Assembly (NCBI GenBank): GCA_021904315.1
Contig: CM038924.1
Coordinates: 372,001-436,000 of the forward strand
Origin: Sphagnum magellanicum
Lineage: Eukaryota > Streptophyta > Sphagnopsida > Sphagnales > Sphagnaceae
Direction: 5' to 3'
DNA: 64,000 bases
This document shows, in pieces, positions 1-12,720 of this stretch; the stretch's first letter is position 1, and each line of letters opens with the position of its first letter. The translations under genes were made by a program, and so were the position numbers. The notes beneath the pieces are model-generated. The model searched no databases, had not been told where the DNA came from, and worked only from the letters and a program-made list of their open reading frames with translations.

Positions 1-64
1 ACCCTTCGTAGTGCGCCGCATCGTGCGCTACGTCGTGCGCAGCATCCCGATGCCCTCCCCCCAT
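1..64 (-). CDS. 5' end of a gene cut by the window edge; possibly a small complex I subunit (NDUFB2-like)
   Basis: On the minus strand an ATG at 64-62 opens a frame that stays open to the window edge, giving 21 residues rich in Gly, His, Asp and Ala (MGGGHRDAAHD, then VAHDAAHYEG). The MGGGH start followed by a Tyr-x-Gly just before the cut resembles plant NDUFB2-type subunits of mitochondrial NADH dehydrogenase, which begin with a Gly/His-rich stretch and then a short TYKG-type motif. The match is far too short to prove identity. The sequence is GC-rich up to about position 300 and then turns sharply AT-rich, as expected for a first exon, 5' UTR and promoter. It could equally be another His-rich protein or a chance frame. 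Confidence 0.35.
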   Translation of the reverse strand, partial: MGGGHRDAAHDVAHDAAHYEG

Positions 65-300
65 CACCGAAGCCTTCTCTGCGTATGATCCGTGCTCGTG
101 AGAGTGCAATGTTTCTCTCGCTCGCTCTCGCACGCACGCGAGTCTCTCCGAGGCAAAGCAATCCTGCACGCAGTTCAGGGTTCCCAGACCAACGAACGAC
201 AAAACGTTTCGTTGATTTCTGCTGGACGAAACTGAGCTTCGTTGAGGAAGAGGCCTTGAGCGCTCTCCATGAATACCAGTGTTGTGCGGTTATTTGAATT
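65..300 (-). promoter_or_regulatory. GC-rich probable 5' UTR/proximal promoter of the edge gene
   Basis: This stretch is clearly richer in G+C than the several kb to its right and lies directly upstream of the minus-strand ATG at 64. It contains pyrimidine/purine-rich runs (tctctcgctcgctctcg at about 114) of the kind common in plant 5' UTRs. A 70-codon plus-strand frame (85-297) crosses it but matches nothing I know and is probably chance. Confidence 0.35.
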
Positions 301-3300
301 TATAGAGATCCCTCCCTCTCTTCAAGTTTTGTAATGGGTAAGATAATGTGACTTGAATTTCACATGAGCAACATTACACAAGCAGTTTAGGTCAGCATAA
401 GGACATAGGAAGATGTGATCCAATGTTTCTTGAAGTAAATTTGTTGGTTTGTACACTAACAATTTCATGGTGATCATGAAACAATGTCTCACTTGATGAT
501 GCCCACTCTATGTGTTGGTGTTATCATTATACATTAAAAGTCCATGAAATTTAGGTTTTAAACAATTCCATTAGAAACCTGCAGGATGGATGCACACGGC
601 TTTACCATAAGCCTGGTGCATTGTCAAATTGAAGGAGCTAGCTCGCTCGAGGAATCCAAAGGAAGAGTATTAACAATTTGTTAATGTTTTTGCAAGAGAA
701 ACATGTACCAAGATGCAAGGTAGAAGATGGCTAGATTGCCATCAAGTTTTATTGTCTACTATATTGAAAAATTTGGGTTTTGTGTGATGCTTTATTGTAT
801 GTTCATTTTCATTTGATTGGGGTTTTTTTTTTTTCAATATTCTCTTGAATGGATTTGAATTGAATTCACAAATTTTAATATATTGTTTCTTTTTGTGCTC
901 TTATTTTGTGTGCTACAAAATTAGTGAAGATTTATAGAAATTTGGGGTTGTTGTTTATGCTCAAGATGATGCAAATGTTGTTAGCCATGTGAAATGACTT
1001 GTCAATCCTCATAAGGAGATAAGAAGGGTATGGCATGATGGCTTGGTTGTGAGGAATAGGCATAGTATGGAAAGCTACAAATGCACCAATAAAACAAGGA
1101 ATGTTGATTGCAAAATTAAAAAAGTTGAAGACACAAGCAAGATCCAAACACAAAGCCAACAATTCTAAGAAAACTCCACCAACCTTCATTTGGAACATTT
1201 TGCATGAACAAATATAGTTACTTTCACATATGGGAGTACTTTCTACCCTTTCTCTTGATTGTTGATGCAAGTTCTATTTGTAATCAAGTTTAGGAACAAT
1301 TCTATCACTCTAACAGTTTAATCAACAATGTAACCACCTTCATGATCATGACAATAACTAGTGTTATTCTTGGAAAGCAATGAGGGGGGTGGAAATAGTG
1401 ATTTGAATGTCTCTAGAATCACAAACTTCCCATCCCATGAGTTGATAACAGAAATCATGTGAAAATTGTTTTTTCATGGGTTTGTAGGTGTTGCACATAG
1501 ATGTCATGCATTTAAAACACAAATGATGCATATATAAGTGGATGAAATATTGTGTAAATTTTCTTGTTGTATGAAGGATCTAAGTTTTGTCAATGTTAAA
1601 ACACATTAATGTTTGTTGTGATTATGGGATGTAGGATCTAAAGAAAAACAATATTGCATGAAGAAAATATTTTTACAAAATGTTACAAGTTATGACCAAA
1701 AGTGTTTAGAGATGTTTAGATTCAAAAATAAAGTGTAATGTTGCAAATGTAGGAATGTAAGGAAAGCAACTACATAACATGTTTGCATTTGTAAAGCCCA
1801 TTGTTGCATTGAAAAAAATGATGGTTTTGAAGTAAAAGCATAAGGTATTAAATGGGAGTTTCATGTGCAACATACCAACATGCGAAATCAAAACAATCAT
1901 TGAACCGATAATTTGGAAGGGTCAAAGATATATGTATTAATTAAATTAATAATTCCTTTAGAGAATTCGTGATGGGTGTTGGACCCTTTGTTTAGTCATG
2001 ATGATTACAAGAACTACCATAACCATTGTTAAATTGGTACACATGGACAAAAAAACTCAATGTGAATTCTAGAATTGCAAGTTAGGAACTTGATCTTGTG
2101 TATTTCACCAATGTTGATCAAATCTCAACTTTTTTACCTTGGTGGTCTTCCACCCTTATGCATCAACAACAAAGGTTTGACCAATTATAAACATAGTTTA
2201 ATTGGCAAATAAAAATTCAATGTTACCTTGTTAAACAATGTTTACCTTGGACCACATAGATGCATGTTTTATGAGACCATTTATGTTAGTTCAAAATGCA
2301 AGTCCAACTATGGTTCAAATATTGTGTATGACAATTTTCAAAGGTTAATCTAATACAAAATCCAATGTGCTATTTGATGTTGTTTTATAATCAAGTTTGG
2401 TCCAAATATTTAACAATTCAAATTTGAACAACTTTTGTTATTGCAAGGATGTATGCATGTGCTCAAAATTTGTCCATGTTGATAAGCAACTTTGATAGAT
2501 GATGATTGAAATTTTTTTTGTCGAACAAGACAAATATTCAATGCTTAATCAATAGGTTGAATTACAACATGTTACGATTACAAATCAATTCAAGACTATT
2601 GTGATTGATTTTGTGCCAATTTCATTACCACCTATGAAGAGTGTGTTCCTAATGGTGAATTGAACATATTGAATGCTTACACCACCCTTTTTTCAAAGTA
2701 TGTGGCAAACTCCACCACATTTTGAAATATTAGCTCCTATGACTTTACCACTATTAAAATATCAAACAACTACGATCGAACCATTGTCATTTGCATTACC
2801 ATATTTTCCACACTAAATAGCAAGTTCCTTTGGAACCTATTATTAGGTGAATGGCAAAGATTTAACAAGACATGATTAAAACATTTGATTCGTTTGATTT
2901 TCAAACTTTTGGAAAGAAAGGATTTAACATTTTGATTTTGATTGTGATGAAGCTTGGGATGATTGTTGTTGCACATAGAAACAAACTTCAAAAGTTGCTA
3001 GAAAATAGAATAAAGACATAATATGTAGTTAAAAATTTTGTTGGGATATGAACCACAAATTTTCTTCTTTTTCATTTATAATTTTTAAATGTTTATAATA
3101 CATATGTTTGATATGTTTAACTCTAAATAAAGAAAATAATAGCATATTAATGAGGAATAATGAGTATACTATGAAATTATTGTGTTTTTGGAACTAGAAT
3201 AATTAAAATCTAATCATAAAAATATGATTATAAAAAATAATCCAAATTTTGGGAAACAAGGAAATATTAATTATGATGAGAAAAATGTATGAATACAATT

Positions 3301-5350
3301 TACAAATGAACTTGAATGGGTTGAAACAACAGATTTAAGTATGTGTTATAAGTATTATTGAGAGTACAATTTACATTGTTTATTAGTAGGTAGACGACAA
3401 TTTTGAATAAAATTTGTGCCTATCATTTGCTGACGATATCAAGGACAAATTTTTTTTTGAAAGCAAAAACATATGAAAAATATTGTGAGCAATTTGCTTT
3501 ATTTGAAAGTGTTGTTTTTTGTAGATGTCAAAAATTTGAAATAGGAAATATTATTTTTCATAATCTTGATTTCTAAGTTTTTTGGAAGAAGAAGACAAAG
3601 GTCTAAGTGATGAAAACTATAAAAATTCAAGTTGGAAATATACAAGAAATTGAAGGAAATTGAAGATTAATAGAACAATATGAATCAAATGGTGATTTGA
3701 AGTCTATAGAGGCAAATGGATCAAGAAGCCAAGCAACAAAACATGAACTTAAATCTTGAAAAAAATGGGATTTGGAATAAGAATTGTATCAAAAATTTCA
3801 AAAACACACCTTTTAAATTCAAAACTAATGTTGCTTAAAAAACTAGAATTAATTTATTTGAATCCATGAGATGGTTGTCAAATGTGAATGGGATATTCAC
3901 TCTTATTATTATTATTGAATTTGCATTATTCTACTATTTTTATATAGTTTGCACAGAAAAACACAATTTGTTATTCCTTGGTTTCATTATTATTTTGATT
4001 ATCTAAAAATTTCTTCTTTACAACTTTGATTTGTATTTCTTCTTAAAGATCAAAATGCTTTTCAAAAAACAAAAATCAAAACAACATTTAAAAAAAATTC
4101 AATCAAACTTTCTTGTACTTTTGAAATTTTTTTGATTCTCCTGTTTACAACCTAATCTTCTTTGATTACAATGAAAAGATCCTAAAAAAAATTAATGATC
4201 ATATGATAAAACAAGAATGATAATTCAGATTTGATTAAAACATTTCCAATATAACAAGTATTTGACATTTAAAAAGATAATTAGTATTTAACCAATAAAA
4301 GAAATATTAACTACTAGAAAAATTTGATTAACACCATTCCTTTCTTCATAAGATTTTGGATGCAATGGTGATCTTAGGGAAGTCAAATTTCCAAAATTTT
4401 CCATATGTCACATAAAATATAATAAAGTGGAACTAATTGAAAAATATATATTTATAATTAATTGAACTGTAAAATTGATGATAAAAATATATCTAGAATA
4501 TATTCAAAACATTTTCAATTAATTTTTTTTTTGAATTTTTGAATTTCATAGCATATATATATATTATATTTCATAAAACATACAAAAAGTGACTTCCTTG
4601 AGGAATGATTGTGTGAAAGAATCCAAACACACAAATACACACTTTCAATCTCATGCATAAAAACTACCTATTGAAAACACCAATACACACAAGAACATAG
4701 AGTTTAAAAATTTAGGGGAAAAACCAGGCCAGGAAGGACTGAAATGCTCGCACTACCAAGATACGTCTATTAATGACTCAACAATGTTACTCTAAACATA
4801 GAAACTTAAACCACTCAAAATTGCAAATAAAAAACAAGACAACATGAGAAACAAGAGCAAGAAAAACAACAGGGAGTAAGGGGAAGAGGAGGAAATGGAG
4901 AATTCAACTATGGCAAAAGAATCAAACTCCACAGAAAGGCGGAACGCCCCAAACAAAACACTGAACAACATCCTAATCCCCATTATTATTATTTGTCCCC
5001 ATTTTCACAACACTACTAAAATTCATTTTGACCATTGCATGTGAGATAGCATCTCAACCACTTTGACATCATCATCAAGTTCACCATGACCATCATCAAG
5101 GCATGGGTGCAAAACATTGCAAAAAGCCAAGCAATAAACAAGCAAAATAAAGAAGAAAATTCTATTATTCTCATTTTCCAACAATTGATGTTGTTGAGTT
5201 TCATGGTTGGGTCATGATGGTCATCTCTTTGCGGGCTCCCTTTCAGTGTTAGTTACTTCCTTCCTTGTGGCAACAAAACACAAAAAAAAAGAAAGAAAGA
5301 AAGATTATGATAATCAAGATGAGACCAATATCGGGTTGAAAAAAGTTTAG
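301..5350. other. AT-rich intergenic desert, no gene recognised
   Basis: About 5 kb of AT-rich sequence with only short, low-complexity open frames on both strands. I found no conserved protein motif, no clear LTR or inverted terminal repeat and no RNA gene. It probably consists of old decayed repeats. Confidence 0.6.
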
Positions 5351-5719
5351 CAAAAGTGTTGTTGCCTCTCAAGAAGATTGCAAACCTTTTGTGTAGGGTA
5401 ACACCCAAGGCCACATGCATTACCAGAATAAGGGCCCATTTGAGAATAAGAGCATGGTTGGTTCTACTAATGTTTGTGGCCCAGGCATTACATCACGTAA
5501 TAATTGACGAATTAAAAAAAATTTCTTGTAATATCCATTGGGTATCATTGGAAAAAAAACTTAACATTGGCATTTCACCAAATAAAACGCCCACATCAGC
5601 GAGTGTTTCATATTCCAAAATGCTCCTCAAGCTAAAGCTTTTACACTCTGTAGAGCACCTCCAAATACACTACAAAATTCGTCTGAGGTTTTTACGTTTG
5701 TTTATTTATTTGGCTAAAG

Positions 5720-6048
5720 TTACGTTAGCGAAGTGTGTGGCGAGCTCCGTTGGAGATGCGATGACATAATAAAAAAACCACGACAAGGGGATGGGAATGG
5801 ATGGATGACTTGTGTGACAAGTTCGTTCGGTGGCCAGGCCGCTGTACATGTCCACGACCCACGTTCGTTCACTCTGCCCTCTTCCTCAAATGTCTCGCCC
5901 ATCATTCGCTTTGTCATACACAACCATTTTCGTTCGACCACCATCACCACTACGCTTCTCCTTCACATCGACACTACTGTAAATCGCTCCGTAACGAACC
6001 GGGTGCGATCTTTAGTTGTGTTCAAGAAGTGGCATCCAGATTTCGGAG
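5720..6048 (+). promoter_or_regulatory. Probable promoter and 5' UTR of the BSD-domain gene
   Basis: Base composition rises in G+C from about 5720 onward, and the plus strand becomes rich in short pyrimidine and CCA/CAC runs (ccaccatcaccactacg near 5939), as is common in plant leaders. The coding start at 6049 follows directly. An in-frame upstream ATG at 6016 would add 11 residues. I prefer 6049 because the peptide from there (MDLFVQKARIF) starts the amphipathic helix cleanly. Confidence 0.4.
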
Positions 6049-9000
6049 ATGGATCTCTTCGTCCAGAAAGCCAGGATTTTTGCACAGGAAACGGCCAAGA
6101 AGTCGCAAGAGATTGCTATAGAAGCGGCAAAGCTATCACAAGAGTTGGCGCTAGAAACGGCGAAGAGATCCAGGGAAATCTCGCACGATTTTGTTGTAGA
6201 AGCCACGAAGAAGGCCGATCAGATCAAGACATTGGCCAGTGAATTGTCGCCTGGGATGGGGATTGTTGTGCGAGGAGGAGGAGGAACGAGCGACGCTCCG
6301 CTTCAGCCTTCTGAGAAAGAGCTGGAGGAGTATGGCATCACACCAGAGCTCAGGGAATTTGTGAAGGGTTTGACGATTCGGACATTCCGCGACTTCCCTC
6401 TCGAGGACTCAAACTGTATGTAAGATCGCCCTGTTACGTGTGCTGGTGGTGACTCATGTTTGCCAAAAGTTCAATACATTCAGTTCCATGAAACCACCTT
6501 CGTCCCGAAGATTTGCCCTACATTAAGCAAGTCATGGTCGCTGAGAAACGTCGCTGTAGAAATTGAACAAGAATATAGTCTGTGCCTTAGTCTGTGCCTT
6601 CAGTGCCCCCATTCCTGAGGCTATGGCCTCTTATATTGAGTATGCACATTCTTGCTGCCCTAACTAGAGCAATGCAATGTCGAGATCATGTTTTGAAGGA
6701 GTAGGTTCCCACAATCTGGATGAAAAACAGCAATCTCCATTGAATTTAGGTTGAGAAACATGCCTGGATTTCAACCCGTAAACTACACTAGGGCAACTTG
6801 CAAAGATTGCCATGAGCCTGAACCACAATGCTATAAGCTTTATCCCCTGCTCCAGAAGGTCTGACCAATGAAGTTGAGGTTGGAGGTTGAATGGAGACGC
6901 TGCCATTTCCGGTGGATCAATCTTGCATTCGTTTGCTGTCAGTAGTTATTATGAAGATCTGTGGTTTTTTGTCAATGTTTTATAGAGTACTTTTCAGGCA
7001 TTGTCCTTACAGTCTCTATTCATTGTTGGAATTTGTGATTAGGGAAAAAAACAGAGAAAGCAGCAGTGAATGTACCACAAGTAAGGCAAGACCTAACTGA
7101 GTGGCAGGAGCGGCATGCAGTCCTTGTTCTTATGACTGTCCCGGTAAAATCCAAGTACATCTTTTTTCTTTCTTTCTTAGTTCATTAGGGTTTCATGTAA
7201 GTGGTATTTTCTGTATAAGCATTAGAAAACACTCCCAGTGGTAGTCATAGAAACCAACTTTCTTCAGAAGTTTGTTATTCTATGTCAGGAGATGTGTAAA
7301 TATCAGAATATGCAGGTATTGATCTTGAATTTCTTCAAGTCATCATAGCCAAACAATAATGGGAGGAAGCCAAGAAGTGGTGGCCTTCTCTGCAGTCAAG
7401 GGTTAAGCTCTAAAGGACATCCTGGTTTGGTTGGGCACAGGAAATATCAGACTTCCGCTATGTGTTGTGTCCACGCCGCATGAGAGAAAGCAAGTTTTGG
7501 AAGATTTACTTCATACTTGTCCAAACGCACATTGCCCCGTATGCATTCTTATGCTGAGTATTTCCAAGTAGAGATATTCTACTTGTTTCCTGCATTGGCA
7601 TATTGTTTTGCCACTGGATATCATATCTCTGAGTGTTATGTAAAGTTGCTGGTATGAAGTGGATAGGCAAACAGAAACAAGGCTTCCTGTAATAATAGCA
7701 TGATGTACAAGGAGGGGGGACTTGGAAGTCAATTTTATTCAGTGTGATGCTAATCCCACAGGTATGAGGCTCGGGCAGCAGAGCGGGTGAAGGCAGAGGA
7801 GGAGGCCCTGTCGAATGCTGCTGTAGCTGAGGAGCTTTCCAGATCTTTGTCAAGCACATCTCTGCATAGAGCAGCAACAGGCAATGAGGAAAAAAATGCC
7901 ACAGCAGCAAAAGCTGTCAAGTCTGCTAATGCTGATAATGATCTTGATGCTTATCTGATGGGTGCTCTTGGTAGTGATGAGGAGGAGGCAGGTACAGTGG
8001 TCCAACTCTATCTTCTTCACATTATTATCAAGGTTCCAGTGGAGTTATGACTCAGGGATGGGTACATCTACAGTAGGAATGAAGTATTCACTATGCATGC
8101 ACCAGAATATTTACAGATTTCTCTCAAATGAATGAAATTATGCATCACAGAACAGTGTATGAAACTTATGGCTGGTCAGGTTTTGCAGATGGGGATGATG
8201 AGGGCTTTGATGCAGACTTTGACAAACTTGTGAACAGTGCTGTAAGTGTTCTCTTCTGCTACTTCTGTTTCATCTACATTTGAACTGGCCAAAGAGTGGA
8301 GGGAACAACACAATAGCAGCTCGTAGTGGGGTTCAACTTGTTTGGTGTCTGGCAAATCTTGATGTGTGAGGATAATGTCATAAAGTTCTACAATACATTT
8401 TTCATGAATAGTTGATGTCATAAAGTTCTTGTTGCAATTTTTTGATGACTTTCACTGTTGTTCAAACTGCTCTTCAGTTTTTGTTTTCTATTGTTTAGGG
8501 TTTAGTTTCCTCTTTGTTCTGTTAACTGTTATGTTGTCAATTGGAATGTTTGTATTCTTATTATTGGGTTATTGGTCAATTCTACAGATGACTTAAATCA
8601 TGAGTATAGAGATGTTGTCTTACTTCTGACAATGTCATTGATTCTTTAACCAAAGATTCTTGTATCAGGTCTGAAAGCTAGAATCAAATGTTTGGGCCAA
8701 AGTTTGTGCTAGAATGTTGAAGTTTGTCACTGCAAATTCTTAATGTTTCAAAAGTAGTTCATAATGTCAAATGTCTTTACTTAAAGAGCAAGGAGATGCA
8801 AGGTTAGTAGAGTCATCTCACAGATTAAGAATTTATTTCTTCAAATATACAAACATTTATGAACATTGTCAGCCAGAATATAAAATGTTTTTTATGCTTG
8901 GTTCTTAGAGACTTAGAGTCATTAACAGTCAGTTCAATTCTATAGATTCTTGAGGCTTTAATGTTCAGAACAGTTCTTTGCAGCTCAAACTGTGAATAAT

Positions 9001-9830
9001 TGAAGACTTCATTTTAACGTCTTTTAAGGAAAGACGAACCCAGCTGACTTGTGTTTAGCCTTTTGAATTGCGAAGATGGTTATTTTTCTTGAGTAAGTGG
9101 GAAGCTTCTTTGAACCCACTTTGTTCTCAAAGTTTTGTGTTCATAAATGCTTCAGTTTCTGCTCTTTCTCCTCCTCTTTCTTTTGTCACATGTTTTTCCA
9201 TTCTCTTTTGTTGTTCCTTTTTCTTCTTAGTTTTCTTTTGTCTAGTCAGCATCATGGCTTAGTCATCCCATTGCTTCTGGACTAGTACAGAAACTTAGTA
9301 TATTGGTTGATGTCTGGCAGTGGCCTAAATCCACTTCTAGCAAATCAACATAGTCAGTGGGTTGCTGTGGTAGCTAGTCACTGCTATATGGAATGTTGTT
9401 GATGCTCACTGCCATACATGTTACTGTTGATGGTAATCGAACATATGAGAGATTGTTGCTATGCTTCACATGAGGTTTCAGTTTGATTCTGTTGCTCCTA
9501 TTTCCTTCATCCCACAGTCTGTTCTCATGGTCTCTTGATGATTGGTCTGAAATGTCATCAATTTGATTGGTAGGTCATGTCCCAATTTTTGTTTGACTCA
9601 TAAGTCTGGAGGGTTCTCAATACTGATAAGGAGGCTATGTGTGGTTTATCTGTGTTATATTCCAGCCTTTGGACAGTGATGGAGAGGATCCAGCAGATGG
9701 AGATACAAGCACTACTGCTTCAAGCAAACATGGTGGCCAATCAGGCCCAAAAAAACCCATTGGAAAAACCAGTGCCATAGCCTGTGAGAGTTCGTCTGAT
9801 GGCGAACTTGTAGAGATTCCAGAGCAGTAG
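6049..9830 (+). CDS. BSD-domain protein, six exons, 329 residues
   Basis: Exons read as 6049-6415, 7067-7143, 7441-7538, 7762-7991, 8189-8241 and 9666-9830. All junctions fit GT-AG and the phases close exactly to 330 codons including TAG. Residues 1-65 form a long amphipathic helix with repeated AKxSQE(I/L)A units. Residues about 85-185 are the BSD domain (named for BTF2-like, synapse-associated and DOS2-like proteins): ITPELREFV, then WQERHAVLVL, YVLCPRRM and the hallmark Phe-Trp pair at 167-168 in KFWKIYFILV. The C-terminal half is acidic and low in complexity (SDEEEA, DGDDEGFDADFDK) and ends SSSDGELVEIPEQ. Family knowledge: plant proteins of this layout are poorly characterised; some BSD proteins act in transcription or membrane traffic. 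The exact role is unknown. Exon 2 could start three bases earlier (CAGCAG acceptor), adding one Ser. The last intron (8242-9665) is the longest. Confidence 0.92.
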
Positions 9831-10927
9831 TCAGACACAGTAGCTCCAAAGGGAGCAGATATGTTCACCTTTTGATGCAGACCATAGTGTTAATTGATTA
9901 GTTTGGAGTCACGGTGTAGGAGACAAAATTTCTAGTCTGTAGCATCTAGTACCCCTTTAATGTCTACAATAATTTAGTAAGGATGGTATGTAAACCTAGG
10001 ATTGAGGGCAAATATTAACACCCCATGTGCATACAAGCAGTGACAAGGTCATGCTGTTGTGGTAGTGATGATTGCCTTCCTGCTCAGCCCATGTTGTGCA
10101 ATTGGTTTTGGCTAGAGGTGGTTGCTGGCTTTGTCAGATAGTGATGTGTTACAATATCACAGTAGTGGACACCTCATTTGTTAATGTATCTGCCAGATAT
10201 TGACCCTTGTGACTTTTGTTGGTGCAATCTGCAAGAGTGGGTCTAGGAATTGGGTGAAGCTTTTGTGAGGATCTTGGTCATTCCCTTGACTCCGAACATA
10301 TACTGTATGTATATTAGTGTTCTTGTCTGCATGACTGTGCCTGTCAGAAGAAGCTGCTAACATTATGATCAAAGCTTGAAGTTCCTCCTCTAAATAGACA
10401 AAAATCCATGAGATAGCAGATCTTTTGGGGCAAGAGAGTCAAAGTGAAGGGGATTGTAGAACAGCACCACAGATTTTATATCTCATGAAAGGCATAAGTG
10501 GCTCCTGTCTGGTGTGTGGGCAATAGGCTTAGTCTTGTAACCATAGCTACTATGCAATCTGACACATCTCTCAGCATTTGGAAATGTCTGAACATACCTT
10601 GATGAATTGCCTGGCACACTTTGGTTGGGACCACATAGCCTCACAGAGTTGGAATATCTCCCAGCTGCTGTGGAGATTTTTGATTTAAGGTGCATGAATT
10701 GCAAATGCCTGATGTGATATCACCATGCAGCTCTTCATGTTACAGGTGCACTGAAGAACAAATAACCACTTCCTGTGATTTGCAAGGAATTTTATTATGA
10801 TACAATGCAGCACACATTGCTGGTGAATTGTAGCTTCCTTGATCATACCATGAAGAATCTGTCTTATAGACTACAAATGATGACCATCTCTATTAGACAG
10901 AGCTCTCCTGATTCAAACCTTCAGCAG
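9831..10927. other. Convergent intergenic spacer with the 3' UTRs of two genes
   Basis: The BSD gene ends at 9830 (+) and the next gene ends at 10928 (-), so the transcripts converge. The spacer should hold both 3' UTRs and polyadenylation regions. I see no further gene in it. Confidence 0.5.
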
Positions 10928-11709
10928 TCATTTTTTAGCAACAGTAGCTTTTACAGAAGCTTTTGCTTGTTTTGCTGCTCCTTTTGCTCCTTCAAAAGAT
11001 TGGTTTGCTTTCACCTTTACCTTCTCAATTGCCTCCTTCAGTTTCTTTGTCACCTCAGGGTTTTTGGTGCGAGCTTCAGCATCATCACTTGGCAGCAACA
11101 AGAGAAAGCCTGCAAGCATAGTTGATCCACCAGCTACTATTGCGTCTCTTCGAGAAACATGTGTCTCTGCTGATACTGGAACACATGAAATCTCCCTTGT
11201 CCTCACCTGCAATGAAATGTCAGTAAAACAAAGAGGAGGAGGATGTTGGTATACAATGGACAGCAAGCACTTTATCAACGCCCTTCTTCTACACAAAGCT
11301 CTCAAACATGATCTACATCTCTCCATATTATCAACCCACGATTGCTCAGATATTGCATGCTGGTGATGGTTTGCATGTTTCGGGGGTCTGCCAGTCTGAT
11401 GCATCAAAAGAATAATGCCAAGTCTGCTGACATGTGACAGAATTATGTACAAGAGTTGGCATCTGCGACCATTGACAGTTGCAATCTGGTCATGCATTCT
11501 ATGGACTAAGAAGCTTGCAGGTCATGGTCCAAAACCGGATCCTAAATCCCGTAGATTCAAGCAAATTGAGACTCAGTACATAATACCTGAGGAGCTGCAA
11601 CAGAGAGTGCAGGGATGGAGGAGCAGGAAACAAGGGAACGAGGTGGAGATGGAGCAGCAATAGCAGCGGACACACGCATCGAACAGCCGGACAACAACAC
11701 AGAGGCCAT
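10928..11709 (-). CDS. Small basic protein with a thylakoid-lumen (twin-arginine type) targeting peptide
   Basis: Two exons on the minus strand: 11709-11587 and 11206-10928, joined by a GT-AG intron (CAG|GTATTA ... TTGCAG|GTGAGG) in phase 0, giving 133 residues. Exon 1 is a typical chloroplast transit peptide, rich in Ser and Ala and free of acidic residues (MASVLLSGCSMRVSAAIAAP). Exon 2 continues with SRRDAIVAGG, a hydrophobic stretch MLAGFLLLLP and then DDAEA, the pattern of a second, lumen-targeting signal with twin arginines and an Ala-x-Ala processing site. The mature part would be only about 50 residues, Lys/Ala-rich and probably helical (VTKKLKEAIEKVKVKANQSF ... ASVKATVAKK). Seen: targeting layout and composition. 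Inferred: lumenal or membrane-associated location. I cannot name the family; small photosystem-associated proteins have similar layouts. Confidence 0.85.
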
Positions 11710-12120
11710 GGCGGCTTCGGTTTCCTCTAGCTGCTACGCGCTAGTCGTTTCAGCTTCAGCGAGCTTGGACTCTGTTAGATCAAAGAAGCAACCCAGAAAT
11801 ACCAGAACTGTGACCCTCAAACCCGCCGATGAGAAACTAACGAGACACACCCAACAATTATTGCCACGACAGATTCATGGGAAGCAGCCATCTTCGGATA
11901 GATACACCGTAGCAGCAGCAGCAGAGATAAGGAAAATCGCAAAGACCCTGTCACTTCTGGGCATGCGTGGCACAGAGCCTTGTTTGTACTTGTTGGCGCC
12001 CCACTAGGTCCCACCATCCACTGCACAGAGCGTTCATGGGTTTGCTCGGAAACAGGACCGGCCGACTGAATTGCTAAGGACCTTATCACAAAAGACTACC
12101 ACGGGATAGATTCTGTTCCT
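11710..12120. promoter_or_regulatory. Upstream region of the thylakoid-protein gene, with an opposing Ser/Ala-rich frame
   Basis: This is the 5' flank of the minus-strand gene. A plus-strand ATG at 11708-11710 lies in the same CCATGG palindrome as the minus-strand start and opens a 99-codon frame to 12007. It begins MAASVSSSCYALVVSASAS, itself like a transit peptide. The rest of that frame matches nothing I know. The likeliest reading is promoter and 5' UTR, with the opposing frame as coincidence. Confidence 0.45.
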
Positions 12121-12149
12121 CTGTTTTTAAGTTATCAGGAAATCTGTCC

Positions 12150-12720
12150 ATGACATTTAGCAGGATAGATCCTCCCGGTGTTGAACACTTACTATCGTCG
12201 AACAATTTCAAATATTTTCCTCATTCATTAACCAAATTGAGCGATTTTTCTATAATGGGAAGAGCAATCTGGAGGCCTACAAATGTTCTTTCAGCGTCAG
12301 AAGTAAAGGAGCAATGTAGAAAACACAGGGAGAGGATGAGTGATAATTTGCTTCAAAATCTTTGGGAAAAATAGCTGTAGACCTCTCTCTAATTCCAGCC
12401 CCATATGTTCCTCATTTTTAGTGTGATTTGAGTGATAAAAAACCTGATGGGTGCATCAACTAGGGCTTTAACAAAACTTCTTTGTATTCCGGAGGCAGAG
12501 CTGCAATGATCAAAAATTTTAAGCTTGAAATTCTCATCCATTTTAATTCACCCATTACCAAACACTAGACCTCCTTATGCCCAACACTCCATATTTTCTC
12601 GGTTCCTTTAATGAATTGACAAATTATTACAACATTGGAAATGCTAGGTGGAGGGTTACAAATGTTTTTGGAGCTTCAGAAGTAGAGGAACAATGTGTGA
12701 GGATTCAACCTTCTTTGAGT
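12150..12720 (+). repeat. Two diverged copies of one short coding-like segment
   Basis: About 12185-12330 and 12580-12715 align with each other: both carry a segment reading approximately tggaggc/gtACAAATGTt...gcttcagaagta.aggagcaatg. Copy 1 lies in an open frame (12150-12374) containing AIWRPTNVLSASEVKEQC. Copy 2 translates to a related ARWRVTNVFGASEVEEQC. The protein-level resemblance suggests both derive from a coding element, but I cannot name it. Confidence 0.45.

Noticed and set aside
5356-5769. 137-codon plus-strand frame before the BSD gene
   Set aside because: No recognisable motif. It ends inside the probable promoter and leader of the BSD gene and has no plausible splice to it.
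5733-6242. 169-codon frame overlapping the first exon of the BSD gene in another phase
   Set aside because: The BSD frame matches the family and splices correctly; this one does not.
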